A stretch of DNA of 64,000 bases from Cryptomeria japonica (GCF_030272615.1 NC_081415.1:233956803-234020802); one strand, 5' to 3'. Shown: positions 1 to 11,845, counted from the stretch's first letter. The notes: a model not told the origin generated them from the sequence alone. Translations and numbers: made by a program.

Positions 1-104
1 TGAGGCTTTATAATCTTACGTATATCTCTAATTGCATTTGTTGAACTAATCTTAACAATACAATCAAAATTAACATGACACAACCTCTTATGCCATAACC
101 AACT
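1..104 (-). pseudogene. R2 copia integrase zinc-finger fragment, cut by R1
   Basis: The minus strand encodes the start of a Ty1/copia integrase: a Ser-Trp-Leu-Trp-His run, then a Leu-Cys-His-Val-Asn-Phe-Asp segment typical of the HHCC zinc finger that precedes the DDE core. The reading continues directly from the minus-strand coding at 6120, so R1 interrupts one gene. R4 carries the same segment near 30240-30380, which supports the assignment. The rest of the integrase, the reverse transcriptase and the 3' LTR of R2 lie beyond the left edge of the window. Confidence 0.85.
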
Positions 105-998
105 TGTTGGGAAAAATGGTGTCTCAACCTTGCATTTATGCGAGGTTACTATTTATAGTAAGTTTTCATTTGAGCACGAAATGGTGCGAAACTCTCCCTG
201 AAGCTTCTGGTTGGCTAGATAAGCATTCCGGTAAAGTTGCGTCGCAAGGTCATAGCTAGTTTTGAAGATATTAAAGTTTTCGTCTTGGAGGGGTGCGATA
301 AAATGTTTAAACTTAATTTTGGGGGCTTTAGAGGCTCCAAAACGCCCTAAAAAGTGGCCGTAACTGGTGCAACGGGTTACGAGGTGATAGAGCACTTCGC
401 GAGCTTTCCGGCGCTTCAAACGGTTTGTCAATCGGACACCCGGTTCTCAAGTTATGGCCTCCGGAAGTTTGTACTCCTGAAATAGGAAAAATAATTTGTA
501 TCGGATACATAAATGAGCTGTAAAAGGGAGCGACACGTGTTGATGTGTGCTTTAACATGTCATAGGGCATCTAGAAGGGAGATAAGGTCGGCTACACCTT
601 ATTGGGTGGTTTTAGCCCATGGTTTTGTAATACCGTTTGACGGTTTCTTGTATTGTATCTCCTATTTATGAGGTGTGTGAGATAGAGGTTGTGTGTAAGA
701 GTCTTATGGCTATTGAGTTGCCTCTGAATCTCTGATTAGTGGTACTCCTGCGAAGAGCTTGCTCTGTAAGTATGTTGTAATCTGTTTTTGATTGCTGAAT
801 AAAATATTGAGCTGCTTTTGGAGTGTGGGGTTTTTCTCCCGAAAGGGTTTTCCCCACGTAAATCACTGTGTTGTGGTATGAATGCTATTATATCTATTTC
901 TATTTTCTGTAACTATTGTAACGATCTAAAATTTTTTTGCATTACCCTCCTCTCAAGGTTAGTGTAGGAATTTGTTTCCGCTACTTAACTTCCTTACA
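105..998 (+). repeat. R1 5' LTR (894 bp)
   Basis: The repeat starts TGTTGGG and ends CTTACA, and it matches 5226-6119 base for base except for about 23 substitutions. It follows the target duplication copy at 100-104 and is followed by the primer site. Towards its 3' end it has a G-rich, then C-rich stretch (near 817-856) that recurs in decayed form near 52170-52215, which suggests a related old LTR there. Confidence 0.95.
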
Positions 999-1000
999 AG

Positions 1001-1012
1001 TGGTATCAGAGC
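1001..1012 (+). promoter_or_regulatory. R1 primer-binding site (initiator tRNA-Met)
   Basis: TGGTATCAGAGC lies two bases after the LTR. It is the standard plant copia site complementary to the 3' end of initiator tRNA-Met, where minus-strand DNA synthesis starts. Confidence 0.93.
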
Positions 1013-1122
1013 CTGATCACCTTTGGTTTCAATTGTGGGCAGTTGGGTTTTTTGAACTAATCCAGATTTGAGTGGGAGCTTGTGCAGAAGACACTTTTTG
1101 ATCTTGTTGCAGGAATATTCAG

Positions 1123-4100
1123 ATGGCGAGTTCGTCAGGGAGAATAGAGGTGGAGAAATTTAATGGAAGTAATTTTGAGATGTGGAAGCTGAAGATGGAA
1201 GATCTGCTAATAGATCGAGATCTTTGAGATGCTGTTGATGCGAATGTCCAAAGGCCCTCAGATCCTACTGCGGCAGCTCAGTATGATGTTATGGACCGAA
1301 AAGCCAAGGGTCTAATCAGACTGTGCCTGGCAGACTCTGTTCTAATCAATTTCCATGAAGAAAACTCTGCAAAGAAGCTATGGACTAAGCTTGGTGAGAT
1401 GTATCAAGTGAAATCTTTATTAAATCAAATTTTCTTAAGAAAGAAATTGTATTCCTTGAAGATGGAAGAGGGTGGACGAATTGCAGACCACCTGGAAGCA
1501 TTCAATATGTTGGTGGCTCAATTAGTATCCGTCAGTGTTAAGATGGATGAGGAGGAGAAATGTCAGATCTTGCTTTGTTCTTTGCCTGATTCGTGGGATT
1601 CTCTTGTTATGGCTATCGGTAGTACTTCTGTTGTTTTGAAATCTGAAGATGTGGTGGGTGCCCTACTCGGTGAAGAGATGCGAAGGAAGGTATCCATCAG
1701 TTCAAAGGAAGCCCTAACCGTTCGTGGAAGACCTAAGGAGAAAGGTAAGAAGAATGAGAAGCGCGACAAGTCCAAATCCAAAGGGAGATCGAAATCTCCT
1801 GGAAAGTCCAAAGTCATTTGCTGGAACTGTGGTAAACCGGGTCACATCCATAAGGACTGCAAAGAAGAAAAGAAGAAGAAGAAAAAGAAAAAGTTCGATT
1901 CTGATTCTGAGTCTGACAAGGAAGATGGCGATGCATTTATTGCGGCTTTGGCGACTCATGCAGGTAATGATGCCTGGCTAATTGACTCAGGTGCATCTTT
2001 TCATATGACTTCCAATAGAGATTGGTTTTCTGAATATGAAGGATTTAATGGAGGTAAGGTGTACTTGGGTGATGATTCACCTCTAGACATTGTTGGTCGA
2101 GGTAAAGTTGGAATCAGGTTTTCTGATGGTAGAATAAAAAGGATTAATGGTGTGTTGCATATCCCTGGATTAAAACGAAACCTGTTATCTGTGAGCAAAC
2201 TGATAGATGCGGGTGTGTAGGTAGTCTTTTTTGAAGCAGGATGTAAGATGATTAAGGGTGCTATGGTAGTTGCTAGAGGTGTCAGGTTTGGCACTTTGTA
2301 TAAGCTTGAAGCTTACACTGTTGAGTGTAATAGCACTTCTGTAAAAAGTAAATCTGCAGATACTACACAGGAAGATTTGAAGGTTTCACCTTCAGCAGAT
2401 GGAAATGGTTTTTGGGTACCTAAGGGTGCTCTTTCGTCTGAAGAAAAGTTACCTGCAGAGAAGACTATGTTATGGCACCAGAGACTTGGCCACATTGGAG
2501 AAAAGGGTCTAAGGACCTTGAAAAATAAAAACCTTGTTGAAGGTTTGAATGACTGTAATCTTGACTTTGATTTCTGTGAGCATTGCATTTATGGAAAACA
2601 AAACCGCGTTCAGTTTTACTCTAGTTCTCATAAAACTTGTGGTGTTTTGGATCTTATCCATTCTGATGTGTTTGGTCCAGTAGATGTCTCTTCGATTGGA
2701 AAATCCACATATTATGTTTCATTTATTGATGATTTTAGTAGAAGGACATGGGTTTATTTTCTAAAGAGTAAATCTGAAGTTTTTAGTCGTTTTAAAGAAT
2801 TTAAAGCAATGGTTGAGTTGCAGACTAGAAAGAAAATAAAATGTTTGAGAACTGATAATGGCGGTGAGTTTTGCTCTAATGATTTTGATAGATTCTGTAA
2901 AGACTGTGGAATTAACAGGCAGAAGACAACTCCGTATTCTCCACAGCAGAATGGAGTTGCAGAAAGAATGAACAAGACACTGATGGAGAAGGCTAGGAGT
3001 ATGCTGAGTGGTGCTGGTCTTGAACAAAAGTTTTGGGCTGAAGCTGTTGCCACTGCTTGCCACCTGATTAACAGGTCTCCTACATTAGCTCTTGTTGATA
3101 AAACGCCTATGGAAGCATAGTCAGGTCACAAGCCTTCATTGAGACATCTTAGAGTTTTTGGTTGCGAGACATATGCACATGTGCCAAAGGAGAAGCGAAC
3201 AAAGTTGGAGAACAAGGTTGTGAAATGTATCTTCATCGGGTATAGTTATGGTGTGAAAGGATACAAGCTTTGGGACCCTGTTGCACAAAAGGTAATTCAC
3301 AGTAGAAGTGTTATTTTTAGAGAAATTAAGTCTCCTTTTGTTACATTGCAGCCAGAACAGACTAAAAAAGAAGATGTGATTCAACTTCCTTCTACACCTG
3401 AAAGAGTTGAATCGAGACCCCTAGATAGGCAAGAAGTTGAGGAGAGCTCGTCTAGCTCTGAATCTTCAGAAGAGGAGGAAGAACCTCCAACTCAGCTTGT
3501 TCGAAGGTCTACAAGACATAGACAACCACCTGAAAGGCATTCACCTAATGATTGGAGATGTATTTTTGCTCTGAATACTAGTGTGGATGAACCGAAATCT
3601 GTAGAAGAGGCATTAGGTATGAATGATGCAGAATCCTGGAAGATTGCTATGGAGGAAGAAATGACAGCTTTGAAAAAGAATGATACATGGGATCTTGTAC
3701 CATTGCCTAAAGGACGAAAACCTGTTGGTTGTAAATGGGTGTTCAAGAAAAAGATTGGTTCAGATGGAAGCATTGAGAAGTATAAAGCAAGGTTGGTTGC
3801 AAAAGGCTACTCTCAGGTTGAGGGTGTTGATTACGGTGAGATATTTTCTCCTGTTGCAAAAATGACGTCCATTAGATTTTTGCTTTCTATTGCTACTGCT
3901 TATGATTTAGAGGTTGAGCAAATGGATGTGAAAACTGCTTTCCTTCATGGTGATTTGGAGGAAGATATTTATATGACACAGCCGGAGCACTATGTGGTGA
4001 AAGGCAAAAGTAATTTGGTCTGTAAATTGAAGAAATCTTTGTATGACCTCAAACAAAGTCCTAGGATGTGGTACCAGAAATTTGATACATATGTGTTGAG

Positions 4101-5169
4101 TTTGGGATTTGAACGATCTAAATCAGATCATTGTGTTTATTATAAATCTGATGGTGATCATTTCTTATTCATTGCATTGTATGTTGATGATATGTTATTC
4201 ATTGGTAAAGGGAAAGGTATGATTTCAGAACTAAAGTCTCAGCTCGCTGCTAAATTTGAAATGAAAGATCTTGGTGCAGCAAATCACATTCTTGGGATGG
4301 AAATTAGAAGAGATAGGGTGAACAGAAAGCTATGGCTAGGCCAGAGTAAGTATGTGAATTCAGTGTTACAGAGGTTCAACATGCAGAATTGTAGGCCATT
4401 GAGTGTTCCTTTTACAGTTGGAACGAAACTATCTATTTCAGATTGTCCTACATCCCCATTGGAGATAGAAGACATGAGCAGAGTGCCTTACCAGAGTGCG
4501 GTTGGAAGCTTGATGTATGCTATGGTCTGTACTAGACCAGACATTGCCCAAGCAATGGGAGTACTTTCTAGATATATGTCTAATCCTGGTAGAGTTCATT
4601 GGGATGCAGTCAAAAGAGTCTTCAGATATTTGAAGGGTACTTCAGAGTATTCTTTGTGTTATCATGGTAATTCAGTTGGAGACATGACTTCCCTTGATAT
4701 CCATGGTTATGTGGATTCAGATTGGGTAGGTGATATTGATAGCAGAAGATCCACCAGTGCTTATGTGTTTACTTTGTTTGGTGGTGCAATTAGTTGGATG
4801 AGTAAGCGACAGGCTGTGGTTGCTTTATCCACTACTGAAGCAGAGTATATGGCAGCTACTCATGCTTGTAAAGAGGCCATTTGGCTTAAGAGACTGTGTT
4901 TGGATATTGGAATAAAACAAGGTACAGTGACAGTTTACTGTGACAGTCAGAGTGCAATTAGCCTAGCTAAGAACCCGACATTTCATGCCCGGACCAAACA
5001 TATTGATGTTCAGTATCATTTTGTTAGAGATATGGTCGAAGATGGTAGGGTAAAGCTGGTTAAGGTGGAAACTTTGATGAATGTTGCAGATGCTTTAACT
5101 AAGGCTGTGAGCACAGAGAATTTCAGATGGTGTTCAGAGTCTATGGGCCTTATGGCCCCTAGCAATTGA
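1123..5169 (+). pseudogene. R1 gag-pol polyprotein, single frame with three stops
   Basis: A single frame from the ATG at 1123 to the TGA at 5167 encodes a copia polyprotein of about 1349 codons. In order: a gag N-terminal domain, a basic stretch, a CCHC knuckle (1819-1860), a lysine run and acidic segment, protease with Asp-Ser-Gly (Asp at 1984), integrase HHCC finger (about 2470-2600) and DDE core (about 2650-2970), reverse transcriptase with Tyr-Val-Asp-Asp at 4180-4191, and RNase H with Asp-Ser-Asp-Trp (about 4715). The frame is never shifted. It is broken only by TGA at 1225, TAG at 2218 and TAG at 3118. The first and third sit where Trp is expected in the family and the second where Gln is plausible, so single transitions would explain all three. 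Catalytic motifs look intact. Confidence 0.93.
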
Positions 5170-5213
5170 CTCATTGTGTTGACATTCCCTTCTGCTCCTG
5201 CAAGGTGTTCGAC

Positions 5214-5225
5214 AAGTGGGAGATT
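5214..5225 (+). promoter_or_regulatory. R1 polypurine tract
   Basis: The purine-rich AAGTGGGAGATT abuts the 3' LTR and is the expected primer for plus-strand synthesis. There is a single tract, unlike the several tracts in N1, N2, R4 and K. Confidence 0.85.
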
Positions 5226-6119
5226 TGTTGGGAAAAATGGTGTCTCAACCTTGCATTTATGTGAGGTTACTATTTATAGTAAGTTTTCATTTGAGCACGA
5301 AATGGTGCGAAACTCTCCCTGAAGCTTCTGGTTGGCTAGATAAGCATTCCGGTAAAGTTGCGTCGCAAGGTCACAGCTAGTTTTGAAGATATTAAAGTTT
5401 TCATCTTGGAGGGGTGCGATAAAATGTTTAAACTTAATTTTGGGGGCTTTAGAGGCTCCAAAATGCCTTGAAAAGTGGCTGTAACCGGTGTAGCGGGTTA
5501 CGAGGTGATAGAGCACTTCACAAGCTTTCCGGCGCTTCAAACGGTTCGTCAATCGGACACCCGGTTCTCAAGTTATGGCCTCCGGAAGTTTGTACTCCTG
5601 AAATAGGAAAAATAATTTGTATCGGATACATAAATGAGCTGTAAAAGGGAGCGACACGTGTTGATGTGTGCTTTAACATGTCATAGGGCATCTAGAAGGG
5701 AGATAAGGTCTGCTACACCTTATTGGGTGGTTTTAGCCCATGGTTTTGTAATACCGTTTGATGGTTTCTTGTATTGTATCTCCTATTTATGAGGTGTGTG
5801 AGATAGAGGTTGTGTGTAAGAGTCTTATGGCTATTGAGTTGCCTCTGAATCTCTGATTAGTGGTACTCCTGCGAAGAGCTTGCTCTGCAAGTATGTTGTA
5901 ATCTGTTTTTGATTGCTGAATAAAATATTGAGCTGCTTTTGGAGTGTGGGGTTTTTCTCCCGAAAGGGTTTTCCCCACGTAAATCACTGTGTTGTGGTAT
6001 GAATGCTATTATATCTATTTCTATTTTCTGTAACTGTTGTAACGATCTGAAAAAGTTTTGCATTACCCTCCTCTCAAGGTTAGTGTAGGAAGTTGTTTCT
6101 GCTACTTAACTTCCTTACA
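5226..6119 (+). repeat. R1 3' LTR (894 bp)
   Basis: This is the second copy of the R1 LTR, the same length as the 5' copy, TGTTGGG to CTTACA, followed by caact at 6120-6124. A cluster of substitutions relative to the 5' LTR lies near 6045-6056. Confidence 0.95.
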
Positions 6120-7406
6120 CAACTCTCATCAATATGAGCAATCAAACATGTCTTATTACCAGTGTTCAAGTGAAAGATATTACAACCAGTCTGAGTACTG
6201 GTTGCAATCTCCAAACTAGTTTTGTTAATGATTTTGCATTTTCTATCTTTAAACTAAAGTTGAAATCCCTTGTCCACCAATTGACCAACACTTAAAAGAT
6301 TATGCTTTAAACCTTCTACATAATAGACATTATCAGTAATATGCTTGCCATCCAGAGAAATAATACCTCTACCTTTGATCATACATGCTTTGTCATCTCC
6401 AAATCTGACTTGATCGCCATTGTATTCTTGCAGGGACATAAATTTTCTTTTATCTCCAGTCATATGATGTGAGCATCCACTATCAATTACCCATTCATCC
6501 TTGTCTTCAACTTTTGCTGCCAAGGCCTTTTCTTCATTTATGATAGTTGGTTCTAGTTCATATTTCTTTAAAGCATAGAACACCCATTCCTTTCCATTGC
6601 CGGATCCACTAGTAGAGTTTGCTACGAGTTCATCCTCAAAGTAATTAATTACTCCTTCTTCATCAGCTATGTAGCATTGTTTACTTTTCTTGAATCTATA
6701 TCTTGAATCTATATCTGTTCTAATTAGTCTTAAATGATTTCTTAACTCTTTCTTCAAATATTGCATTCCTTTCAAGACATCTAGATGAATAATGACCAAT
6801 CTTATTACATGCAAAACATTTAAAAGGTGCTTTTCCTTCATACTCAGTTCCTGTTGGTCCTTTAGATACTCTTTTAGCAAATAAGGCTTCAAGTTGCTCA
6901 AATTCTTCATCCTCTTTCCTCATATCTTCCAATTCTTTTACATATAAGGCTTTCCAATCACTTTTGCCAGTAGATGATGATGCATGAAAAGAAGGTTCAT
7001 ATTTTGCGGCTCTAGAAGGTTGAAATTCTTCAAGCTCAAAAGATGATAATTTCCCAATCAGAATGTCTCTATTAACTGAAGTGTTTGCCATTGTTCTTAG
7101 TTCATTAATTGCAATTGCCTTCATCTTGTAAGCCGATGGAAGGGCTCTCAATACTTTGGAAAGTATTTTATTTTCACTCAGAGATCCTCCACAACATTGA
7201 ATTCCCATGACAATCTTATTTACTCTTTCCATAAATGTGGCAATTCTTTCATTATCTTTCATCTTCAAGTTCTCATATCTTACCCAGTAACCATCAAGTT
7301 TAGCAATTTTGACAATAGAATCACCTTCATTCAAAGTTTTCAATTTATCCCACATAACCTTTGCCGATGATTTATCAGTCAGTCCAATGATTTGCTGATT
7401 GGTAAG
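6120..7406 (-). pseudogene. R2 copia gag (C-terminal part) and protease
   Basis: Read on the minus strand from 7406: the gag UBN2-type domain (to about 6950), a CCHC knuckle with Cys-Phe-Ala-Cys (about 6800), then in another frame an acidic linker and a protease with an intact Asp-Ser-Gly followed by His-His-Met-Thr-Gly (about 6455-6490), then the protease-integrase junction up to R1. One frameshift lies near 6720-6760. The first codons follow directly from the gag N-terminus at 28434-28600 once R3 and one gtaag copy are removed. Product roles by family: gag forms the virus-like particle and the aspartic protease cuts the polyprotein. Confidence 0.87.
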
Positions 7407-9009
7407 TGGTGTAGGGAACCTCTTCTTTTCATGGTGTTTTCATGCCATTAGGGGTGTCTAGTGTTTTTTTTTTTTTAAAAACTTATGTTCTCATAATGGG
7501 TTGGATCTCAAGGATCACCCCTAGATGTAATAAAATGCCTTTGTGTGGTCAATAATCTCTCCAGTGTGCATATAAGCCTAGAGGTCTATTAGGCCATGTG
7601 GGCTTGAATCATGAAAATTTGTGTTTATGATCCTAGAATGTTTTCGTAAGTGTTTTAAAGGTTAATGATGTCCTTATATATGTTTGGTAAGGTTTAGGTG
7701 CTTAGGAATTCAAAGTTAAAAAAGTTGTCATTGTTGTCAAAGCAACTTTTGAAAAGTTGCTGGTTGGAGTGTAACTTCTCTCCAATGCTCAAAACCATTT
7801 CAAAGTTGGTTGTGGTCATTGAGAGAAGCCTATTTATGCTTGTAAAATTGATGAGACAGGTTGGTTGAAGGCACAAAATGATTTGGAGAAGTTTGGTGGA
7901 GAGTATGAAATGAAACAAATATGATTTTGCCTGAATTCTGTTACTTTTCCATACTGTCCATACAAAACATTGAATGATTTTATAAAAAAATTGCTTGGTA
8001 CAATAGAACACCAAATAATATTTCATATGAATCTGGTCTGACCCCTTGAAGTAGTGTTTGGAAGGAGATATTGACAATTTGCTTCTACAGGTCTGAAAAC
8101 CCTTAATTTTCCTAGGGTGTCACAAAGATGAGGCCCTAACTTGCAATCTTGTAATTGGATCTCAATGGCCTTTGGTAGGATGTGAGTTAGGGGTGTGTGT
8201 TATTAAATTCCAAAGGGGCGAGATCAGGGGAGTTGGATTGGTATTTTTACCACCAAGTCCTAGCCTAAACTTTGTAAAGGTTTAGACTAGTACAATCAAG
8301 AATTGATGAATTGCATGATGCCAAACATTAGAAGGACTTAGATAGTTGAATTGGTACATTTAGACATTATGAAATCCCTCTGAAGCATTGGATCTTCCTT
8401 GTGGTCCCATTCCCATACACTTCCTTTGTAACCCAGGCCTAATATGATCAATTAGGTCTGTGACCCAAGTAGGTGTCTAGGAGTGTTGGAGCAAGTTAGG
8501 GATCTGGTTCTTTGGAGTCTGTGAGAAGTTCCAAAAGGGTATTTGAAATTACAATTATAGTTTACATTACAATCTATTTTGCATAAACAATATTTATTGT
8601 CAAGTCGGCCTGGAATGTCGGTGTAATCTTCTATCAGTGTAAACTGGATGCCGGTGTGAATGAGCCTTGTTGTATCTGTCAGTGCCAGTAGGTAAAGTGT
8701 ATGGATGGTAGGTGAAGTCTACTGCCAATAGGTGAAGTCTATTTCTGGTAGGGGAAGTCTATGGTTGATAGGTGAAGTCTATTGCTGGTTGAACCTGTGG
8801 AACCTTGTTGCCATCAAGGATAAGAAGGTTGTGGAAGGTCTTGTGAGACCCTAAGGGCATAGTGAAGGTGTTTGCCAACCCTTGTGAGGGATAAAGTTCA
8901 AGTTTTGGTTTTGGTGTGAGTTGATGTCTTCATAGGCTTGATTTTGTGAGAGTGAAAGGTGAGAGAGTGTGTGGGGTTTGCCACACTACTACTGAAGATC
9001 TCTACATCA
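7407..9009 (+). repeat. R3 5' LTR (1603 bp)
   Basis: It begins TGGTGTAGGG and ends CTACATCA. The matching right copy starts at 20323 and ends at 28428 and is split by N2. The left copy is about 80 bp longer because of a 20-bp tandem repeat (8681-8780). Open frames here on the minus strand (7694-8077 and its counterpart at 27330-27656) have no recognisable product and are taken as chance. Confidence 0.93.
8681..8780 (+). repeat. 20-bp minisatellite inside R3 5' LTR
   Basis: There are five successive 20-bp units, most containing GGTGAAGTCTA or a one-base variant, each beginning about every 20 bases. The right LTR of R3 has only about one unit at the matching place (about 28185-28205), so the array was expanded in one LTR or contracted in the other after insertion. 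Confidence 0.85.
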
Positions 9010-9011
9010 GA

Positions 9012-9023
9012 TGGTATCAGAGC
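9012..9023 (+). promoter_or_regulatory. R3 primer-binding site (initiator tRNA-Met)
   Basis: TGGTATCAGAGC begins two bases after the R3 5' LTR, the standard site for initiator tRNA-Met. Confidence 0.92.
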
Positions 9024-9052
9024 TCTAGAAGAACTTGGGAATAGTTTGAACC

Positions 9053-9569
9053 ATGGGAGATCGGATAGAGGGACAAAGTGAAGAGGAGATACCCTCTAGA
9101 GTCACCAATGTAGAATTGGCTAGGATAGTGAGGGAGCAAGTAGCCAAGAACAAAAGGATGGAAGAAGAACTAGCAAAGTTGAAGAAGGATCAGGCTAGGA
9201 AGGAAGTTGGCTCAGACTTTGAGGAAGAAGAAGAAGGAGAAGAAGAAGGAGAGATCCCAGCTATACCTACAAACCAAAGGAAATTCATTGAAGCCCTTAA
9301 GAGAGTCGGTGGAAGAGACACTAAGGTAGAATTACCTATGTTTCAAGGGAAGATGAATCCAGAGGAGTGCATGGACTGGATTGAGGCCTTAGAAAACTAT
9401 TTTGAATATGAGGAGGTGAAGGATAACCAAAGAGTAAAGGCGGCTAAGTCAAAATTGTAGGGTCTTGCCCTTAGTTTGCTGGAATATCCTTTATGGTGGA
9501 AGGTAAGAACCCCATCACTTTATGGAAGATGATGGTGTCAGAAGTCAAGAAGCAATTTGTCCTTGAGGA
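9053..9569 (+). pseudogene. R3 gag, N-terminal half
   Basis: It starts at an ATG 30 bases after the primer site. The first 135 codons are open: a charged N-terminus, a Glu-rich acidic run (about residues 60-74), then the start of the gypsy gag domain with the Trp-Ile-Glu-Ala-Leu-Glu-Asn-Tyr-Phe segment typical of the family. TAG at 9458 ends the open part. Homology continues in a shifted frame to the Glu-Asp-Tyr-Glu segment, where N1 interrupts. The second half resumes at 16222. Confidence 0.87.
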
Positions 9570-10357
9570 TTATGAGAATAGTTGGTGTTGTCATTGATGG
9601 CAACCATCTGGCAACCTACTGGCATTCATCTGGTAATCCACTAACAGGAACCGACACCAACATAGACATCTACATACACCAATAGACACTTCACCGACAA
9701 CGGCTACAATGCATATCGACACCCCAGCCGACAGGGAATAAACTTTTATTTATTGTATTTAATTGTAATTATCTTTTGTAAAGCTGACATGGCATATTGT
9801 AAAAGACTCATATATATGTATGAGATCTTATAGGTCATTTTTTGTAGAAGGTAGTATGCATGGAGAGAATATATGGATAATATTTTGTATAAGGAGATAT
9901 AGTTGATAGCTAAGGTTTTGGTTATAGAATGAGCTTAAACCAGTATTGAACCTGACATAGTTGATACTTATTTGAAGTAGTACATTGTATTGGATTTCAT
10001 AATCCATTATTTTAGTCAGTGTGACTCTTATTGAGAAGTGAGCTCTAGGCAGTTGGCCTTCCTGCATGTGCAGACCCCTCATTGTAAGTAATATTTATTC
10101 ATTGGCCAGTGAGTGAATATTGTGGGTCACAAATCCCACCGAGGTTTTTTCCACACCGGGTTTCCTCGTTAAATATCTTGTGTTATGGTGTGTTTTCTAT
10201 GCTATCTTTATTGTTCCTGTTTACTACATTAATTATTATTTACTGGTACACTGTTTTGGAATGCAAAGTTCTTAATAAGGTTAAATATTCTGCTAATCGG
10301 TTAGATACTAATTCACCCCCCCTCTCAGTATCTTTGGGACTATCATTAATCCTAACA
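9570..10357 (+). repeat. N1 5' LTR, missing its first 18 bases
   Basis: It matches 15416-16221 but starts 18 bases in, at TTATGAGAATAG. Its end (CTAACA, preceded by a C-rich run near 10316-10325) is intact. The missing start is explained by a deletion between two TTATGAGA copies, one in R3 gag and one in the LTR. The last third is similar to the N2 LTR; the first part differs. Confidence 0.92.
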
Positions 10358-10359
10358 AT

Positions 10360-10371
10360 TGGTATCAGAGC
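10360..10371 (+). promoter_or_regulatory. N1 primer-binding site (initiator tRNA-Met)
   Basis: TGGTATCAGAGC follows the 5' LTR after two bases. It is the same site class as in the autonomous copia elements here. Confidence 0.92.
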
Positions 10372-10428
10372 CTGGTCCTCTATTTTCAAAAGCCTAACAA
10401 CTTGAAGAAGATTCTGATACGGGTACAG

Positions 10429-11541
10429 ATGGAGAACTTAAGAAAGCAATTGGAAGGAGCTCTTGTAGACTATGATGCATAAAAGTTGAAGAATATCAAA
10501 CTTGAAGATAATCTAAGGACTGCATAAGAATTCATTCAAGGACTTCAGGAGAATCTTACTATAGTTAGAAATAAAAGAAAATAACTTCATGAGAAGATGC
10601 AGAGTGATAACGATGAAAAGGAAACTCTTAATGAACTTGTGAACAAGTTGAGACAAGAAAACAGTACTATGAGGAATGAAATGCAAGATATGACTATGAG
10701 ATTTTGTAAAGACATTGAAGATAGGAAGAAGAATGAAGATGACTTGACTAGGAGACTCAATGATGCTGGAAATGAAAATCTAAGACTCAGTCATGAAAAT
10801 GATATGTTAAAGACAGATTTGATTCACATGTAACATGATAAAACCGAGCTTATGAGACAAATGGGAATTTTGGAAAATGAGTTGGCTATTGCAAATCAAC
10901 ACAAAGAGAAATTCAAGAAAAGTTCAGAGGAACTTGATAATATGCCGAAAAGTCATAAAGCTAATGGAGATACTAATGGACTTGGATTTGAAGTTGGAGA
11001 AAGTTCCAGTACTGCAAACAATCATGATCACAGTAAACCAGTAAGATAACCGAATGCTTACAAATTTAATGGGAAATCCTTTAACTATAACAAGTATGAT
11101 CATAGAGAAAATCAGTGTAGATCTAGAAACAATCAGAACATTAATGCATCCACTGGTCAATGTTCCAAATGCAACAAAGTTGGTCATAATTTAGAAAACT
11201 GCATAATGAATGTAAGATCTTATGTTTGTGGAAGATTTGGGCACTTATCTAATCAATGCAGAACACAAACCGGCATAGGATATGGAAAGGCTATTTAGAA
11301 GAATAATGTGACTTGTTATGCTTGTAACAAAATTGGACATATTGCAAAATTTTGTAGAAGCAAGACTTCACCGACAAATAATAAAGGACCTAGTTTGAAA
11401 GGAAAAGAAAAGGTAGATGAGGTAAAGCAAGAATTTTCAAAACAATGGATTAGAAAGAGAGATCATAATGTTGATGAGACTATTTCTTCACCGATAGAAC
11501 AAAGTATTACTCCACCGCTAGGAGATTCTTCATCCAACTGA
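10429..11541 (+). pseudogene. N1 ORF1: gag-like coiled coil with CCHC knuckles
   Basis: One frame of 371 codons from the ATG at 10429, with no frameshift but about six in-frame stops. The N-terminal two thirds is a Lys/Glu/Asn-rich predicted coiled coil (about 10430-10930), then a Gly-Leu-Gly-Phe-Glu segment, then four CCHC-type knuckles (about 11070-11360). The first has lost both leading Cys, the second is intact, the third has Ser for its first Cys and the fourth (Cys-Tyr-Ala-Cys) is intact. A charged tail follows. The order matches the C-terminal half of the R7 gag; the UBN2 capsid-like domain is absent. Likely role by inference: binding element RNA and joining a partner's particle. Confidence 0.8.
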
Positions 11542-11845
11542 GAAGTAACCCTTTGGGGGTATTATAGAGAATTGAATATCATGTAGATTACCCTTGGTTG
11601 ATGGTGAGAAGATAGAATTCTTCTTTACCAGCAGATGTGTTAAGTTTTCACTTAACCGACAAGCATTTAATGCGGTTGTTGAAGGAAAAGTCATTATAAA
11701 TCATTAGTTTTCCCTCATTTTTGATTTACCGAGCAATCAAATTAGTAGAGAGCGTGAAATATGAGCAAAGGCATTCGAGGCAAAGGTATGAAGCGATTTC
11801 TTTCAAGAATTTAGACATTATCAAGTAGATAAAGGTATTTTTCAA
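11542..11845 (+). other. N1 spacer between ORF1 and ORF2
   Basis: This 304-bp stretch has no credible ORF. It contains the hairpin at 11639-11656 and separates the two ORFs much as 22618-22956 does in N2. Confidence 0.7.
11639..11656 (+). promoter_or_regulatory. N1 short hairpin between ORF1 and ORF2
   Basis: GTTAAG, six bases, CTTAAC: a perfect 6-bp stem. N2 has the same stem with a different loop at 22753-22770, at the matching place. Function unknown. Confidence 0.5.

Larger units (their letters stand above)
105..6119 (+). mobile_element. R1: complete Ty1/copia (Tork/TNT1-like) retrotransposon
   Basis: R1 is structurally complete: two 894-bp LTRs with TG...CA ends, a perfect 5-bp target duplication (caact at 100-104 and 6120-6124), a tRNA-Met primer site, one gag-pol reading frame and a polypurine tract. 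The LTRs differ at about 23 positions by hand count, mostly transitions, with no indel seen. This is the least decayed element in the window. It is probably inactive because the single frame has three nonsense codons. The order gag, protease, integrase, reverse transcriptase, RNase H is that of Ty1/copia. The reverse transcriptase and gag wording resemble TNT1/Tork elements, but this lineage call is by eye. Confidence 0.95.

Noticed and set aside
7694-8077. 127-codon minus-strand frame in R3 LTR, with a counterpart at 27330-27656
   Set aside because: Present in both LTRs only because LTRs are repeated; no recognisable domain and frame disrupted between copies.
9828-10082. Frames in N1 and N2 LTRs (also 15704-15946, 20953-21195, 26735-27064)
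   Set aside because: They recur only because they lie in LTRs, and they differ in length and stops between copies.
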